Part shown: piece after piece, positions 35,408 through 43,757 of the stretch | How the letters are laid out: each line of letters opens with the position of its first letter | How positions within the stretch are numbered: position 1 is the first letter of the stretch | Assembly (NCBI GenBank): GCA_963735045.1 | Contig: CAVTIZ010000003.1 | Span: 558,001 to 622,000, forward strand | Source of the DNA: Salsipaludibacter sp963735045 | Lineage (GTDB): Bacteria; Actinomycetota; Nitriliruptoria; Nitriliruptorales; Nitriliruptoraceae | Reading direction: 5' to 3' | Length of the DNA: 64,000 nt | The notes under the pieces: generated by a model | Seen by the model: the letters and a program-made list of their open reading frames with translations, nothing else | What the model was told of the DNA's origin: nothing | The model's database searches: none | Program-made: the position numbers and the translations under genes

Positions 35408-36016
35408 ATGGATGCTGTCCGCGAGGTCACCGGGACCGTGTGCCCGATCGACGCCAACGACGTCGACACCGACCAGATCATCCCGAAGCAGTACCTCAAG
35501 CGCATCGAGCGCACCGGGTTCGGGCCATTCGCCTTCGCCGAGTGGCGCTACCACGAGGACGGCACCCCCAAGCCGGACTTCCCGATGAACAAGCCCGAGC
35601 ACGAGGGCGCGTCGATCCTGCTGGCCGGCCGCAACTTCGGGTCCGGGTCGTCGCGCGAGCACGCCCCATGGGCGTTGGAGGACGCCGGTTTCACGGCGAT
35701 CATCGCCGAGTCCTTCGCCGACATCTTCCGCAACAACTGTGGGAACGTCGGGATCATCGCGGTCGCACTCGACCACGCCACGATCCGCAACCTGTTCGAG
35801 GTGGTCGCGGCCGACCCCGCCACCACCTTCACCGTCGACCTCGCGTCGCAGACGGTGATGGGTGGGGGGATCCAGGCCGACTTCGACATCGACGAGCACA
35901 CCCGTCACAAGCTGCTGAACGGGCTCGACGACGTGGCCCTGACCCTGCAGCGGTCCGACCAGATCGACGCCTTCGAGGCCGGCCGTGCCTCGTGGCGCCC
36001 GCGCATCGTCGGCTGA
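35408..36016 (+). CDS. leuD: 3-isopropylmalate dehydratase small subunit
   Basis: 202 residues, the usual length. Signatures are GTVCPIDANDVDTDQIIPKQYLKRIERTGFG, the substrate loop LLAGRNFGSGSSREHAPWAL, and FRNNCGNVGIIAV. It forms a heterodimer with LeuC and carries no Fe-S ligand itself. Co-transcribed with leuC. A 14-base palindrome CCGGTCGCGACCGG lies just after the stop. Confidence 0.97.
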   Translation: MDAVREVTGTVCPIDANDVDTDQIIPKQYLKRIERTGFGPFAFAEWRYHEDGTPKPDFPMNKPEHEGASILLAGRNFGSGSSREHAPWALEDAGFTAIIAESFADIFRNNCGNVGIIAVALDHATIRNLFEVVAADPATTFTVDLASQTVMGGGIQADFDIDEHTRHKLLNGLDDVALTLQRSDQIDAFEAGRASWRPRIVG

Positions 36017-36165
36017 CGACGCCGGTCGCGACCGGGCCCCGCGACCCCCGGCCCGTGCCACGACGGGTCCATGCCACCACGGCCCTCGGGCATTCCCGCG
36101 ACGACCCTGCTGGCCGGGCGGGTCCCGGACCGGCGATGGTCGGTCGAGCGCGGGACACTGGGACC

Positions 36166-37881
36166 ATGAGTGCCGTTCCCGCCCCCGCCCCCCGCCCGCC
36201 GTCGACCTTCGCCCCGCTGCGCGTGCCGAACTACCGCCGCCTGTGGCTGGCGTTCCTGGTGTCCAACCTCGGGACGTTCCTGCAGCTGACCGCGGCGCCG
36301 TGGCTGATGCTCGAGTTGACCGGGTCGCCCCTGTGGGTCGCGCTGGTCACGGCCTCCATGACCCTTCCCCGGTTGCTGATGACGCTGCCGGCCGGCGCGT
36401 TGGCCGACGTGTTCGACCGCCGCACCATGACGGCCGTCGGCCAGCTCGTCGCCGCGGTGTCGGTGGCGATCATGGCGGTCCTGACATGGCAGGGTTGGCT
36501 GACCCCGACCCTGCTGCTGGTGCTGACCTTCGGCCTCGGGTTGGGCACGGCGATCTCCATCCCGGCGCTGCAGACCCTGATCCCCGACCTGGTCGGGGAC
36601 GACCTGCTGGCCCCGGCCACGGCGCTCAACTCGGCGAGCTTCAACGTCGCCCGCGCCGTCGGCCCGGCCCTGGGTGGGTTGTTCGTGGCCGCGGACCGGG
36701 CGGAGCTGGCCTTCGGACTCAACGCGATCAGCTACCTCGGCATCGTCGTGGTGCTGACCACGTTGCCGGCCGTCGGGTCGGCCGACGTCGCCGGTGGCGG
36801 GGTGTGGCGCTCGACCCGGACCGGCCTGCGGTTCGTGCGCTTCACCCGTGCGGTGCTGGTCGTGGTGGCCGTCACGGCCGTGTTCAACCTCACCGCCACC
36901 GCCTTCCAGACCCTGCTGCCGACCGTGGTCGAGGACGACCTGGCCATGGGCGCCAACGGCTACGGGCTGTTGCTCGGACTGTTCGGGGCCGGGTCCCTGC
37001 TCGGCGCCCTGACCCGCGAATGGGTCCGGGGGCGGGTCCGCCACGTCCTGCCGGCCGCGATCCTGGTCAACGGCATCGTCGGGGTCGTGTTCGGGTTCGT
37101 CTCCCGTGACCCCGCCGTGTCCGGTGCGCTGCTGTTCGTGGCCGGCCTGACCTGGGTGTGGACCGTCACCACGATGAACACCATCGTCCAGATCGTGTCG
37201 CCGCGGTGGGTCCGCGGCCGGGCGATGTCGGTCTACCTGCTGGCGGCGCTGGGGATGCAGCCCCTGGCCGCCGTGCTGGCCGGGTCGCTGGCCGAGGTGG
37301 TCGGCTCCGCCAACGCGGTCGGCGTGCTTGCGCTGGTCACCGTCGTGCTGGGGCTGGTGGCGACCCGCATCGACATGCCGGTCCTGGGCGAGGTGTCCGT
37401 GCCCAGTGCGCCCGACGACTGGTCCGTGCCGCGGCACGTCGAGCAGGTGCCCGGGTCCCCGGTGGTGGTGGCCACGACGTGGCAGCTCGACCGCGACGAC
37501 CTGCCCGAGTGGTTCACCGCCATGCGTGACCTGCGACGGCACCGGTTGCGCACCGGTGCCCAGTCGTGGTCGCTGTTCCGTCACGCCGAGGACCCCCTGA
37601 CCTTCACCGAGTACTTCCAGGTGCACGACTGGGAGGCCCACCTCGCCCAGCACGGCCACATCGACGGCCCGGCCGCGACCGCCATCCGGCGTGCGGCGGC
37701 GTTCGACCGGACGGGCTGGCCTCGGACCGAACACGTCGCGCGGGTGGACCTGGAGGCCGACGACCTGTTGTCGTCCCACGACGTGGCGGCCACGTCCCAT
37801 GCCCGCCTGCACGACACCGACGGGTCGGTGCCGTTGGCAGCGGGCCGGGAGCCCGTGGCCACGGGGGCGCCGCGGGTCTAG
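36166..37881 (+). CDS. MFS exporter of the MFS_3 (enterobactin exporter-like) type with C-terminal barrel domain
   Basis: 571 residues from ATG 36166. Twelve hydrophobic helices span ~20-410, opening with PLRVPNYRRLWLAFLVSNLGTFLQ and showing the helix 2-3 loop AGALADVFDRRTM. The last ~150 residues (SPVVVATTWQLDRDDLPEWFTAMRDLRRHRLRTGAQSW and later FTEYFQVHDWEAHLAQHG) form a soluble dimeric alpha-beta barrel, the known C-terminal extension of MFS_3 proteins. Export of a siderophore or drug is typical of the family. No siderophore genes are near. Confidence 0.9.
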   Translation: MSAVPAPAPRPPSTFAPLRVPNYRRLWLAFLVSNLGTFLQLTAAPWLMLELTGSPLWVALVTASMTLPRLLMTLPAGALADVFDRRTMTAVGQLVAAVSVAIMAVLTWQGWLTPTLLLVLTFGLGLGTAISIPALQTLIPDLVGDDLLAPATALNSASFNVARAVGPALGGLFVAADRAELAFGLNAISYLGIVVVLTTLPAVGSADVAGGGVWRSTRTGLRFVRFTRAVLVVVAVTAVFNLTATAFQTLLPTVVEDDLAMGANGYGLLLGLFGAGSLLGALTREWVRGRVRHVLPAAILVNGIVGVVFGFVSRDPAVSGALLFVAGLTWVWTVTTMNTIVQIVSPRWVRGRAMSVYLLAALGMQPLAAVLAGSLAEVVGSANAVGVLALVTVVLGLVATRIDMPVLGEVSVPSAPDDWSVPRHVEQVPGSPVVVATTWQLDRDDLPEWFTAMRDLRRHRLRTGAQSWSLFRHAEDPLTFTEYFQVHDWEAHLAQHGHIDGPAATAIRRAAAFDRTGWPRTEHVARVDLEADDLLSSHDVAATSHARLHDTDGSVPLAAGREPVATGAPRV

Positions 37882-37884
37882 CGT
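37879..37884 (+). promoter_or_regulatory. candidate -10 element for the uORF/DUF937 unit
   Basis: TAGCGT overlaps the MFS stop codon and would place a start near 37891, 27 bases before the uORF ATG. No good -35. Confidence 0.3.
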
Positions 37885-37917
37885 GGAACTCCCGCCCACC
37901 CCCGTCCGGAGTTCCCC

Positions 37918-38001
37918 ATGTCCGATCCCCAGCCGAGCCCGATCGCGCCGAGCCCGATCGCGCCGAGGTTGCTTCTGCCCGGCCGACGCGTGGTTCGATG
38001 A
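37918..38001 (+). CDS. 27-codon upstream ORF overlapping DUF937 start
   Basis: ATG 37918 (GGAG seven bases upstream) reads MSDPQPSPIAPSPIAPRLLL and on to a TGA at 37999-38001 that overlaps the DUF937 ATG (ATGA). The body contains a perfect 15-base tandem repeat CCGAGCCCGATCGCG, coding for PSPIA twice. The DUF937 gene has no good binding site of its own, so this uORF may serve to bring ribosomes in. Confidence 0.45.
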   Translation: MSDPQPSPIAPSPIAPRLLLPGRRVVR

Positions 38002-38774
38002 CCGACGAGATCCTCGCCGAGGTGCCGATCGCGGCCCTGGCGGCGCGGCTGGGCACCGACGAGGCCACGGCACGCGAGGCCGTCGAGACCGCCCTGCCCG
38101 CGCTGCTGGCCGGCGTGACGGGGGAGGCCGCCGACCCCCGGCGCTCACCCGGCCTGGCCGAGGCGGTGCGACAGGACCATGACCCGGCCCTGCTGGAGGC
38201 CGACGACCCGGTGGCCCACGTCGACCCCGCCGAGGGCGATCGCATCGTCCAGCACGTGTTCGGCGACCAGCGGGGCGACGTCGAGTCCCGGCTGGGTGAC
38301 ACCAGCGGCGTCGACGGGTCGCTGATGGCGAAGCTGCTCCCGTTGCTGGCACCGCTGGTGCTGTCGTGGCTGTCGCGCAAGATGGTCGGGGGTGGCGCGT
38401 CCGGGTCGTCGGGCGGTGGCCTCGGCGACGTGCTCGGCGACGTCCTCGGCGGCATGGTGGGCGGTGGCACGACCGGAGGTGCCACGACGGGCGGGTCGAC
38501 TGGCGGGTCGTCGGGTGGTGGGCTCGGCGACGTGCTGGGGAGTGTGCTCGGTGGGGACGGAGGCGGGCTGGCCGACGTCCTCGGTGGGGTCCTGGGTGGC
38601 GGCAGCCCCGGTGGCGATGCGACGGGTGGCGCCGGCGACCCCGGCGCGGCGACCACGGGTTCGGGCGGTGGGGGCCTCGGGGACGTCCTGGGACAGCTCG
38701 GTGGCAAGGCCGGAGGCGGCGGTGGGCTCGACGACCTCCTCGGCAGCATCCTCGGTGGGCAGCGACGCCGCTGA
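37998..38774 (+). CDS. DUF937 family protein with Gly-rich repeats
   Basis: 258 residues from ATG 37998. The N-terminal half has the DUF937 core (LAARLGTDEATAREAVETALPALLAGV, HVDPAEGDRIVQHVFGD, LLPLLAPLVLSWLSRKM). The C-terminal half is a run of Gly-rich repeats built on GGGLGDVLG-type units, about eight copies, with the spacing of amphipathic turns. DUF937 proteins (YidB-like) are of unknown function. A strong hairpin follows the stop. Confidence 0.82.
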   Translation: MTDEILAEVPIAALAARLGTDEATAREAVETALPALLAGVTGEAADPRRSPGLAEAVRQDHDPALLEADDPVAHVDPAEGDRIVQHVFGDQRGDVESRLGDTSGVDGSLMAKLLPLLAPLVLSWLSRKMVGGGASGSSGGGLGDVLGDVLGGMVGGGTTGGATTGGSTGGSSGGGLGDVLGSVLGGDGGGLADVLGGVLGGGSPGGDATGGAGDPGAATTGSGGGGLGDVLGQLGGKAGGGGGLDDLLGSILGGQRRR

Positions 38775-38789
38775 GCACCGGGGATCGTC

Positions 38790-38817
38790 CCATGCGGCGT
38801 CCGCGGCCGCCGCATGG
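38790..38817 (+). terminator. hairpin terminator after DUF937 gene
   Basis: CCATGCGGCG (38790-38799) and CGCCGCATGG (38808-38817) form a perfect 10-bp stem with an 8-base loop. Confidence 0.6.
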
Positions 38818-38876
38818 ACCTGGCCGTCGCGATGGGCGAGCCCGGTCACGTCTGCGTTCGTCGCGCGTTCGTGGGC

Positions 38877-38882
38877 TAGGGT
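38877..38882 (+). promoter_or_regulatory. candidate -10 element for the serine hydrolase gene
   Basis: TAGGGT, 40 bases upstream of the GTG at 38922; the -35 is not clear. Confidence 0.35.
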
Positions 38883-38921
38883 CCCCGGCGTCGGGGTTGA
38901 CACTGGCCAGGGGGTGGTTCC

Positions 38922-40337
38922 GTGCCGGCATTCGTGGCGGCGCTGCTCCTGTGCCTGACCGTCGCCGTACAGGCAGGGATGCCTGCGGGATCGATCGAGG
39001 ACGTCATCGATCGCGAGATGCCCGCATCGGGCGTCCCGGGGCTGGCCTACGCCGTCGTGGACGATGGCGACGTGGCCGCCGTGGGCGCGCGCGGTGTCGC
39101 CAGGATCGGGGACGACCGGGAGGTCACGCCGGACACGCCGTTCGTGATCGGCTCGATCTCCAAGAGCTTCACCGCACTGGCCGTCATGCAACTGGTGGAA
39201 GCCGGCGAGGTCGACCTGGACGCCGACCTCTCGCAGTATCTCGAGGGATTCGCGGGAGCGCCCGCCGGCGTCATCACGATCCGACAGCTGCTCAGCCACA
39301 CGAGCGGCTTCTCCACCCTGCAGGGCAACTCGTCGCACACCGACGTCGCCGGGGACGACGAGGAACTGGCGCGCCGCGTCGAGGCGCTCACGGCCGTGAC
39401 TCCGGCCCACCCACCCGGCGAACGGTGGGAGTACTCCAACACCAACTACGAGATCCTTGGTCGCCTGGTCGAGGTCGTGAGCGGACAGGACTTCCAGACC
39501 TACGTCGCGACCCACATCCTGGAGCCGGTCGGCATGGACGACAGCTTCGTCGCCGATGGCGAGGTCCACGAGTCCATGGCGACCGGGCACCGTCCCTGGT
39601 TCGGCACCAAGCGACCGCTGCCGGACACCACCACCGAGCGTGCAACGGCTCCGCAAGGTGGCGTCGTCGCCAGCGCCAACGACCTGGCGCGCTACCTGCA
39701 GATGATGATGAACGGCCAGGACGATGTGCTCAGCGCCGAGGGCAAGGCGCAGATGATGCGCCCGGCAAGCCCAGGATCGCCGTTCTACGGTCTGGGTTGG
39801 TTCGTGGACCAGAGCGCGGGAAGTGTCTCGCACGACGGCTCGACCCCCGGCGTGGAGACCCTCGCGACGATGGTGCCCGCGGACAAGAAGGGGGTCGTCG
39901 TGCTCGTCAACGCCGGAAGTGGCATGGGCTTCGGGGAGACGGCCCAACTGCGCAACGCCATCACTGCCGAGGCCCTGGGCCTGGACTACGACGGCGAAGG
40001 ATCCCGACTCTGGCAGAAGGTCACGTATGTCGCCCTGGTGCTCCTGCCCATCCTCTACCTGCTCAGCATGATCTGGGCGTGGCGCCACCGCGCGGACCTC
40101 CGCGCCAAGGCGGGCCCCTCCGGCCTGTTCAGCCTGTGGTTCCCGCTGGTGACGACGCTCGCTGCCGCGTGGGTCTTCCTGGTCCTCGTCCCGAGCCTGT
40201 TCGGCGCACCGATCGCGACGATACGCCTCTTCCAGCCCGATCTTGGCCTGGTGTTCATCGCGGCCGCGGTGACCGGCGTCGTGTGGGCGGTGTTCCGACT
40301 CGTGGTGGCGAATACCGGTCGATCCGACCCCGCCTGA
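38922..40337 (+). CDS. extracytoplasmic serine hydrolase (beta-lactamase family) with C-terminal membrane helices
   Basis: 471 residues from GTG 38922. A signal peptide (FVAALLLCLTVAVQAGMPA) leads into a class C-like hydrolase: SxxK in GSISKSFTAL (~80), YSN in WEYSNTNYEILGRLVE, and HDG in SVSHDGSTPG in place of KTG. The last ~120 residues contain three or four membrane helices (VALVLLPILYLLSMIWAW, LWFPLVTTLAAAWVFLVLV, FIAAAVTGVVWAVF), so the catalytic domain is tethered outside. Related proteins act as D-peptidases or esterases on the envelope. An SdpI gene follows. Confidence 0.9.
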   Translation: MPAFVAALLLCLTVAVQAGMPAGSIEDVIDREMPASGVPGLAYAVVDDGDVAAVGARGVARIGDDREVTPDTPFVIGSISKSFTALAVMQLVEAGEVDLDADLSQYLEGFAGAPAGVITIRQLLSHTSGFSTLQGNSSHTDVAGDDEELARRVEALTAVTPAHPPGERWEYSNTNYEILGRLVEVVSGQDFQTYVATHILEPVGMDDSFVADGEVHESMATGHRPWFGTKRPLPDTTTERATAPQGGVVASANDLARYLQMMMNGQDDVLSAEGKAQMMRPASPGSPFYGLGWFVDQSAGSVSHDGSTPGVETLATMVPADKKGVVVLVNAGSGMGFGETAQLRNAITAEALGLDYDGEGSRLWQKVTYVALVLLPILYLLSMIWAWRHRADLRAKAGPSGLFSLWFPLVTTLAAAWVFLVLVPSLFGAPIATIRLFQPDLGLVFIAAAVTGVVWAVFRLVVANTGRSDPA

Positions 40338-40412
40338 CCGCCGGGCAGGTCCACCGGGACCCGCCACGCAGCGACGCCGACCGGGGGCGTCCACGACACT
40401 CGACGAACGAGG

Positions 40413-40766
40413 ATGGCAGGCATGTGGATCGGAATCGCCGCAGTGGTGCTCGGTGGCCTCGTCGTCGCCGAGGTCGGTCGTCGCGCACGGTCGGGGCGCC
40501 TGTCACGGAACCCACTCGTCGGGATTCGCACCAGGGACACGCTCGGTGACGACGAGACCTGGGACCGCGTGCATTCGGCGGCTGGATCGTGGCTGATCGC
40601 TGCCGGCGTCGTGGCGACCGTGTGCGCGATCGTGGCCGGGGCTTGTGCACTCGCCGGGGCCGGCGAGGGTGTCGTCGCCGCGCTGTTGATCGCGGCCACG
40701 GTCGGGATGGTCGTCCTCATCGTCGTGGGAGCCCTCCTCGCCGACCGAGCAGGCCCGCGGCGTTGA
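40413..40766 (+). CDS. SdpI family membrane protein
   Basis: 117 residues; ATG 40422 with GAGG nine bases upstream is a good alternative start. Three hydrophobic helices flank the SdpI signature NPLVGIRTRDTLGDDETWDRVHSAAG. B. subtilis SdpI confers immunity to the SdpC toxin; in actinobacteria most members have no known partner. It lies 75 bases after the serine hydrolase on the same strand. I see no sdpABC homologue in the window. Confidence 0.85.
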   Translation: MAGMWIGIAAVVLGGLVVAEVGRRARSGRLSRNPLVGIRTRDTLGDDETWDRVHSAAGSWLIAAGVVATVCAIVAGACALAGAGEGVVAALLIAATVGMVVLIVVGALLADRAGPRR

Positions 40767-41534
40767 GTGGCCCTCGTGCTGTCCCCGCCACGTCGCATTC
40801 CCGCGCCGGAGCCGGCATGGCGGGGTGGGCCGGCCCTGGAGTCTGATCCCGGTGGGACACCCACCCGCTCGCGCGCCTGCTGGAGGGCCCCGACCCCGCT
40901 CGAGCACGCCGATTCGTGGGGCCACCCGCGCATGGTGGGCTGCCGCCGACGACGGGTCGTCCGAGGTTGTCGCAACGGCTCCGGCACGGTTCACTGGACC
41001 ACGGGACGCCGACCCAGGGGATGGTGGTGGTGGACGACAGGTCCACGTCGGCGGTCGTCGCCAAGACGGCGCCGACCGACGACGAGGAGGGCGTTGCCGA
41101 CCTGCGGGGCTGGATGGTCGGCCGCCTCGGTCACCTCGTCCGCACGCCCTTGAGCATCGTGGCGGCGACAGCACACCCGGACGGCGGTTGGGGGCGTGAC
41201 TGCGCCAGTTGCCACGGCGTGGGGGGCGGGGGGACGCGGTGAGCACCCGACCTGACCGACCAGGGTGCAGCCGGCGTGTCCCTGGCGATCACCAGTGGAC
41301 GCATGCCCCTGCCGGCCAACGCCGTCGGCGATCACACTGCCCCGGTCCGCGATGCCGGGTTCGACGCGGCGACGTTGCCGACCCTGCACGCCCCCCCACC
41401 CGGCACCGGGCACCCGATTCGCCCACGCCACCGCCGGGGGGCCGTTTGCGCCAGCGGCCATCGGGGCACACCACCGTTGGCGCACGGCCCGTCCGTGCGC
41501 GCACACCACACCTCGAGTGCCACTGGAGGAACCC
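40767..41534. other. 768-bp gap without a confident gene
   Basis: Arg/Pro-rich frames on both strands have no family signature. The best candidate is 41021-41242 (73 residues, MVVVDDRSTSAVVAKTAPTD and later VGRLGHLVRTPLSIVAA), which lacks a clear binding site. A candidate stress-type promoter for the hemerythrin gene lies at 41444-41468. Confidence 0.45.
41444..41468 (+). promoter_or_regulatory. possible SigB/SigF-type promoter (weaker match)
   Basis: GTTT (41444-41447), 15-base spacer, GGGGCA (41463-41468). The -35 is exact and the -10 is degenerate compared with GGGAAC/GGGTAT. It lies 67 bases before the hemerythrin start. Confidence 0.35.
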
Positions 41535-42080
41535 ATGGCCGAGACCATCATCGACCACCTGCGCAAGGACCACGACACCGTGCGGGACCTGTTCGGGCGA
41601 CTGGACCAGACGGCTCCGGGCGGTCGCCAGGACCTGTTCCGCGAGATCGTGTCCGAACTGGCGCGTCACGAGGCCGCCGAGCAGGCCATCGTCCACCCCC
41701 GGACCCGTGACGCCGCCCACGGGGACCAGGTCGCCGACTCGGTGATCAAGGAGGAGCAGGAGGCCGAGGAGTTGATGGCCGACATGGAGTCCATGGACCC
41801 CGAGGGCGACGAGTTCCTCGCCGCCTTCCGCAAGCTGCACACGGCGGTGGAGAACCATGCGACCCACGAGGAGGACAAGGAGTTCCCCCGGCTGGAGGAA
41901 CAGTTGGACCACGAGGAACTGGTCGCCATGGCCGCGGACTTCGAGCGGCTGGAGTCGGTGGGCCCGACGCGGCCCCACCCCAGGACGCCCAACGACCCGG
42001 CGACGAAGGCGACCATGGGACCGGTTGCCGGGGTCTTCGACCGTGCACGGGACGCCGTCCGCACCACGCTCGGACGTTGA
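41535..42080 (+). CDS. hemerythrin HHE domain protein
   Basis: 181 residues from ATG 41535; TGGAGGA six bases upstream. A four-helix HHE domain: IIDHLRKDHDTVRDLFGRL, ELARHEAAEQAIVHP, LHTAVENHATHEEDKEFPRLEE, giving the His/Glu ligands of a di-iron site that binds O2, NO or reactive species. The C-terminal ~40 residues (RPHPRTPNDPATKATMGPVAGVFDRARDAVR) are the usual tail of actinobacterial members. Stress defence is the likely role, in keeping with its neighbours. Confidence 0.92.
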   Translation: MAETIIDHLRKDHDTVRDLFGRLDQTAPGGRQDLFREIVSELARHEAAEQAIVHPRTRDAAHGDQVADSVIKEEQEAEELMADMESMDPEGDEFLAAFRKLHTAVENHATHEEDKEFPRLEEQLDHEELVAMAADFERLESVGPTRPHPRTPNDPATKATMGPVAGVFDRARDAVRTTLGR

Positions 42081-42134
42081 TGGCGCGTGCTGCGGGTGCG
42101 GACCCGGCGGCCCGGACGGGCTTCCCGTCGCCAT

Positions 42135-42160
42135 GTTTGCCGCGATCGGCCGGCGGGAAC
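42135..42160 (+). promoter_or_regulatory. SigB/SigF-type stress promoter
   Basis: GTTT (42135-42138), 16-base spacer, GGGAAC (42155-42160). This fits the GTTT-N15/17-GGG(A/T)A pattern of SigB/SigF promoters in actinobacteria. It lies 53 bases before the start of the Rho_N-like gene. Confidence 0.6.
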
Positions 42161-42212
42161 GCTTCGCCGGGGAGCGAAACACGCACCCCACCACGACCGC
42201 GAAGGCCACACC

Positions 42213-42470
42213 ATGCCGCAACGTGAGCCCGGACCATCCGTCAAGGACGACGAGCAGTACGAGGCCCTGCGCGACGAGGGCATGTCCAAGGAGAAGGCGG
42301 CGCGCATCGCCAACACCGACCGCACGAAGGCCGCCGAGCGAGGCGGCAGCTCGCCCCCGTACGAGGAGTGGACCAAGGACGACCTCTACGACCGCGCCGC
42401 CGAGATCGGCATCGAGGGTCGCTCCGACATGGACAAGGACGAGTTGATCGAGGCGCTCCGGAACCACTGA
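42213..42470 (+). CDS. small Rho_N/ChaB-like protein (DUF7218-type)
   Basis: 85 residues from ATG 42213 (GAAGG eight bases upstream). The N-terminal part VKDDEQYEALRDEGMSKEKAARIANTD resembles ChaB-like and plasmid-stabilisation small proteins. The C-terminal part EWTKDDLYDRAAEIGIEGRSDMDKDELIEALRNH is a Rho_N/SAP-like helix-extended-helix that binds nucleic acid. Highly charged with no signal peptide. Typically stress-induced in actinobacteria; here it has a SigB/SigF-type promoter. Confidence 0.82.
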   Translation: MPQREPGPSVKDDEQYEALRDEGMSKEKAARIANTDRTKAAERGGSSPPYEEWTKDDLYDRAAEIGIEGRSDMDKDELIEALRNH

Positions 42471-42555
42471 CCTCCGCGTCGTCCGTCATCCGCCCGCGCG
42501 GGCAGCGGTCACGGCGGGACCCTTCTGGGCGCCCCCGCGCCGCGCGCGGCCAGGG

Positions 42556-43053
42556 TCAGGTCACCACGCGACGGGCGTAGCGGCCGTAGTGGCGACCGAG
42601 CTGTCGCAGGCCCGCCGGCGGCACCTCCGGCGCCTCGTCGACGATGCGGCTGGACACGTTCACGGTCACCATGCGGGCCTGGTGGTCCACGACCGACACC
42701 AGGCCGGCGGGGATCACGACCCGTCGTGATCGGGAGGGCGAGTCGACCTCCAGCCGGGCCCGGCCCGGCTCGTCGACGACTGCCGCGACGTGTCCGAGGC
42801 GAACATCGGTGGTCCACACCTCGTGGTGCAGGAGGCTGCCGGGACGGGTCCAGGACGTGTCGTGCCACGTCCACGTCGTGGTGTCCCGGTCGTCGTCCGG
42901 GCGCGTCTCGAGGCGGCCATCCTCGACACCTGGCGCGCCGACCTCCCCACCGGGGAACGTGCGCTCGTCGAGACCGCGCGGCCGAGTTCGCGCCCGTCCC
43001 GCACATGGCCGGATGGACGGGTCGGATGTCGCGCGGTCGGTGTCGGATGTCAC
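42556..43053 (-). CDS. PRC-barrel-like protein
   Basis: 165 residues from GTG 43053, preceded by GAGGAAGGGG. The first ~70 residues are charged and poorly ordered. From ~75 comes EVWTTDVRLGHVAAVVDEPGRARLEV, then SRRVVIPAGLVSVVDHQARMVTVNVSSRIVDEAPEV, the beta-barrel pattern of PRC domains, and a C-terminal LRQLGRHYGRYARRV. PRC-barrel proteins are common stress-island members whose ligand is mostly unknown. It is divergent from the small membrane protein gene. Confidence 0.65.
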   Translation of the reverse strand: MTSDTDRATSDPSIRPCAGRARTRPRGLDERTFPGGEVGAPGVEDGRLETRPDDDRDTTTWTWHDTSWTRPGSLLHHEVWTTDVRLGHVAAVVDEPGRARLEVDSPSRSRRVVIPAGLVSVVDHQARMVTVNVSSRIVDEAPEVPPAGLRQLGRHYGRYARRVVT

Positions 43054-43365
43054 GGAAGACCCCTTCCTCGGAGTGGCGTGAGCGACCGTTGTCGGTCGGG
43101 GTCACGCGATCCCGGGGTCTCGGGGCGCCGATCACCACCGTGTCCGCCGTGCCGCCGGCCCACAACGCCCGAACGACGGGGGGACCGGATGCCCGTGCGC
43201 CGATCCGTCGTGCGGCCGATCCCCCGTCGATCCGTCGTCGTGGGACCGCGACGGCCACGGCCCCCCCGAACGGACGGGAGGTTGGAGGGACACCAGCCCT
43301 CCTAGTCTGGCCGTACCCGCCGGCGTCGACGGCTGCCGGCCGGGCCCGCGACGCTCGGTGCATCG
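43054..43365. other. divergent gap between the PRC-barrel-like and small membrane protein genes
   Basis: No supported gene. TTGGAG (43282-43287) and TAGTCT (43303-43308) with a short 15-base spacer are a weak promoter candidate for the gene at 43366. A short direct repeat CGATCCGTCGT occurs twice near 43200-43240. Confidence 0.4.
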
Positions 43366-43539
43366 ATGTCCACCTTCCTGCTGCTCGTCCTCATCGCGGT
43401 CGTGGCCGCCGCTGGCGGCTTCCTCGGCGCCCTGCTCAAGGTGGCGGGCTGGATCCTGGTGCTCCTGGTGGTGGTCGGTGCACTGATCGGCTTCGGCCTG
43501 TGGCACGTGATCCGCTCGTGGCTCCCTGCCGACCAGTGA
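43366..43539 (+). CDS. 57-residue two-helix membrane protein
   Basis: MSTFLLLVLIAVVAAAGGFLGALLKVAGWILVLLVVVGALIGFGLWHVIRSWLPADQ in outline: two hydrophobic helices joined by a short Gly/Lys turn, and a short polar end. Small proteins of this type (like YtxH/DUF-type stress peptides) accompany stress sigma factors in actinobacteria. No partner is known. No strong binding site is visible. Confidence 0.6.
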   Translation: MSTFLLLVLIAVVAAAGGFLGALLKVAGWILVLLVVVGALIGFGLWHVIRSWLPADQ

Positions 43540-43666
43540 CCCGTCCGGTGCCCCGCCCGTCAGGACTGTCGTTGCGACGTCCGCGCGACGGGCACCGGCA
43601 CGTGTGCCCGACGTGGTCGGGACCGATCGGGCATTGACACCTGCCGCCGGCCACGAGAGTGTGGTC

Positions 43667-43690
43667 GTGTTCCTCCCAGACCTCGGGAAC
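43667..43690 (+). promoter_or_regulatory. possible SigB/SigF-type promoter of the sigma factor gene
   Basis: GTGT (43667-43670), 14-base spacer, GGGAAC (43685-43690). It is one base off the -35. If real, the sigma factor activates its own gene. A TTGACA at 43634-43639 upstream could be part of a second promoter but lacks a good -10. Confidence 0.4.
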
Positions 43691-43757
43691 GTCCTGCCAC
43701 CGACCGGACGAGTGCGTCCGGCGTGGCACCGCGCGACCCGTGCTGGAAGGAACTTCG

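Noticed and set aside
38400..38760. Regular short repeats that could suggest a CRISPR array
   Set aside because: They are in-frame Gly-rich codon repeats of the DUF937 protein, with no constant repeat/spacer structure.
35905..38931. Minus-strand ORF of 1008 codons
   Set aside because: Antisense to the MFS and DUF937 genes; the Gln/His/Gly/Arg composition is typical of a reverse frame.
41021..41242. 73-codon ORF before the hemerythrin gene
   Set aside because: No clear binding site, no family and weak codon bias; mentioned only within the gap entry.
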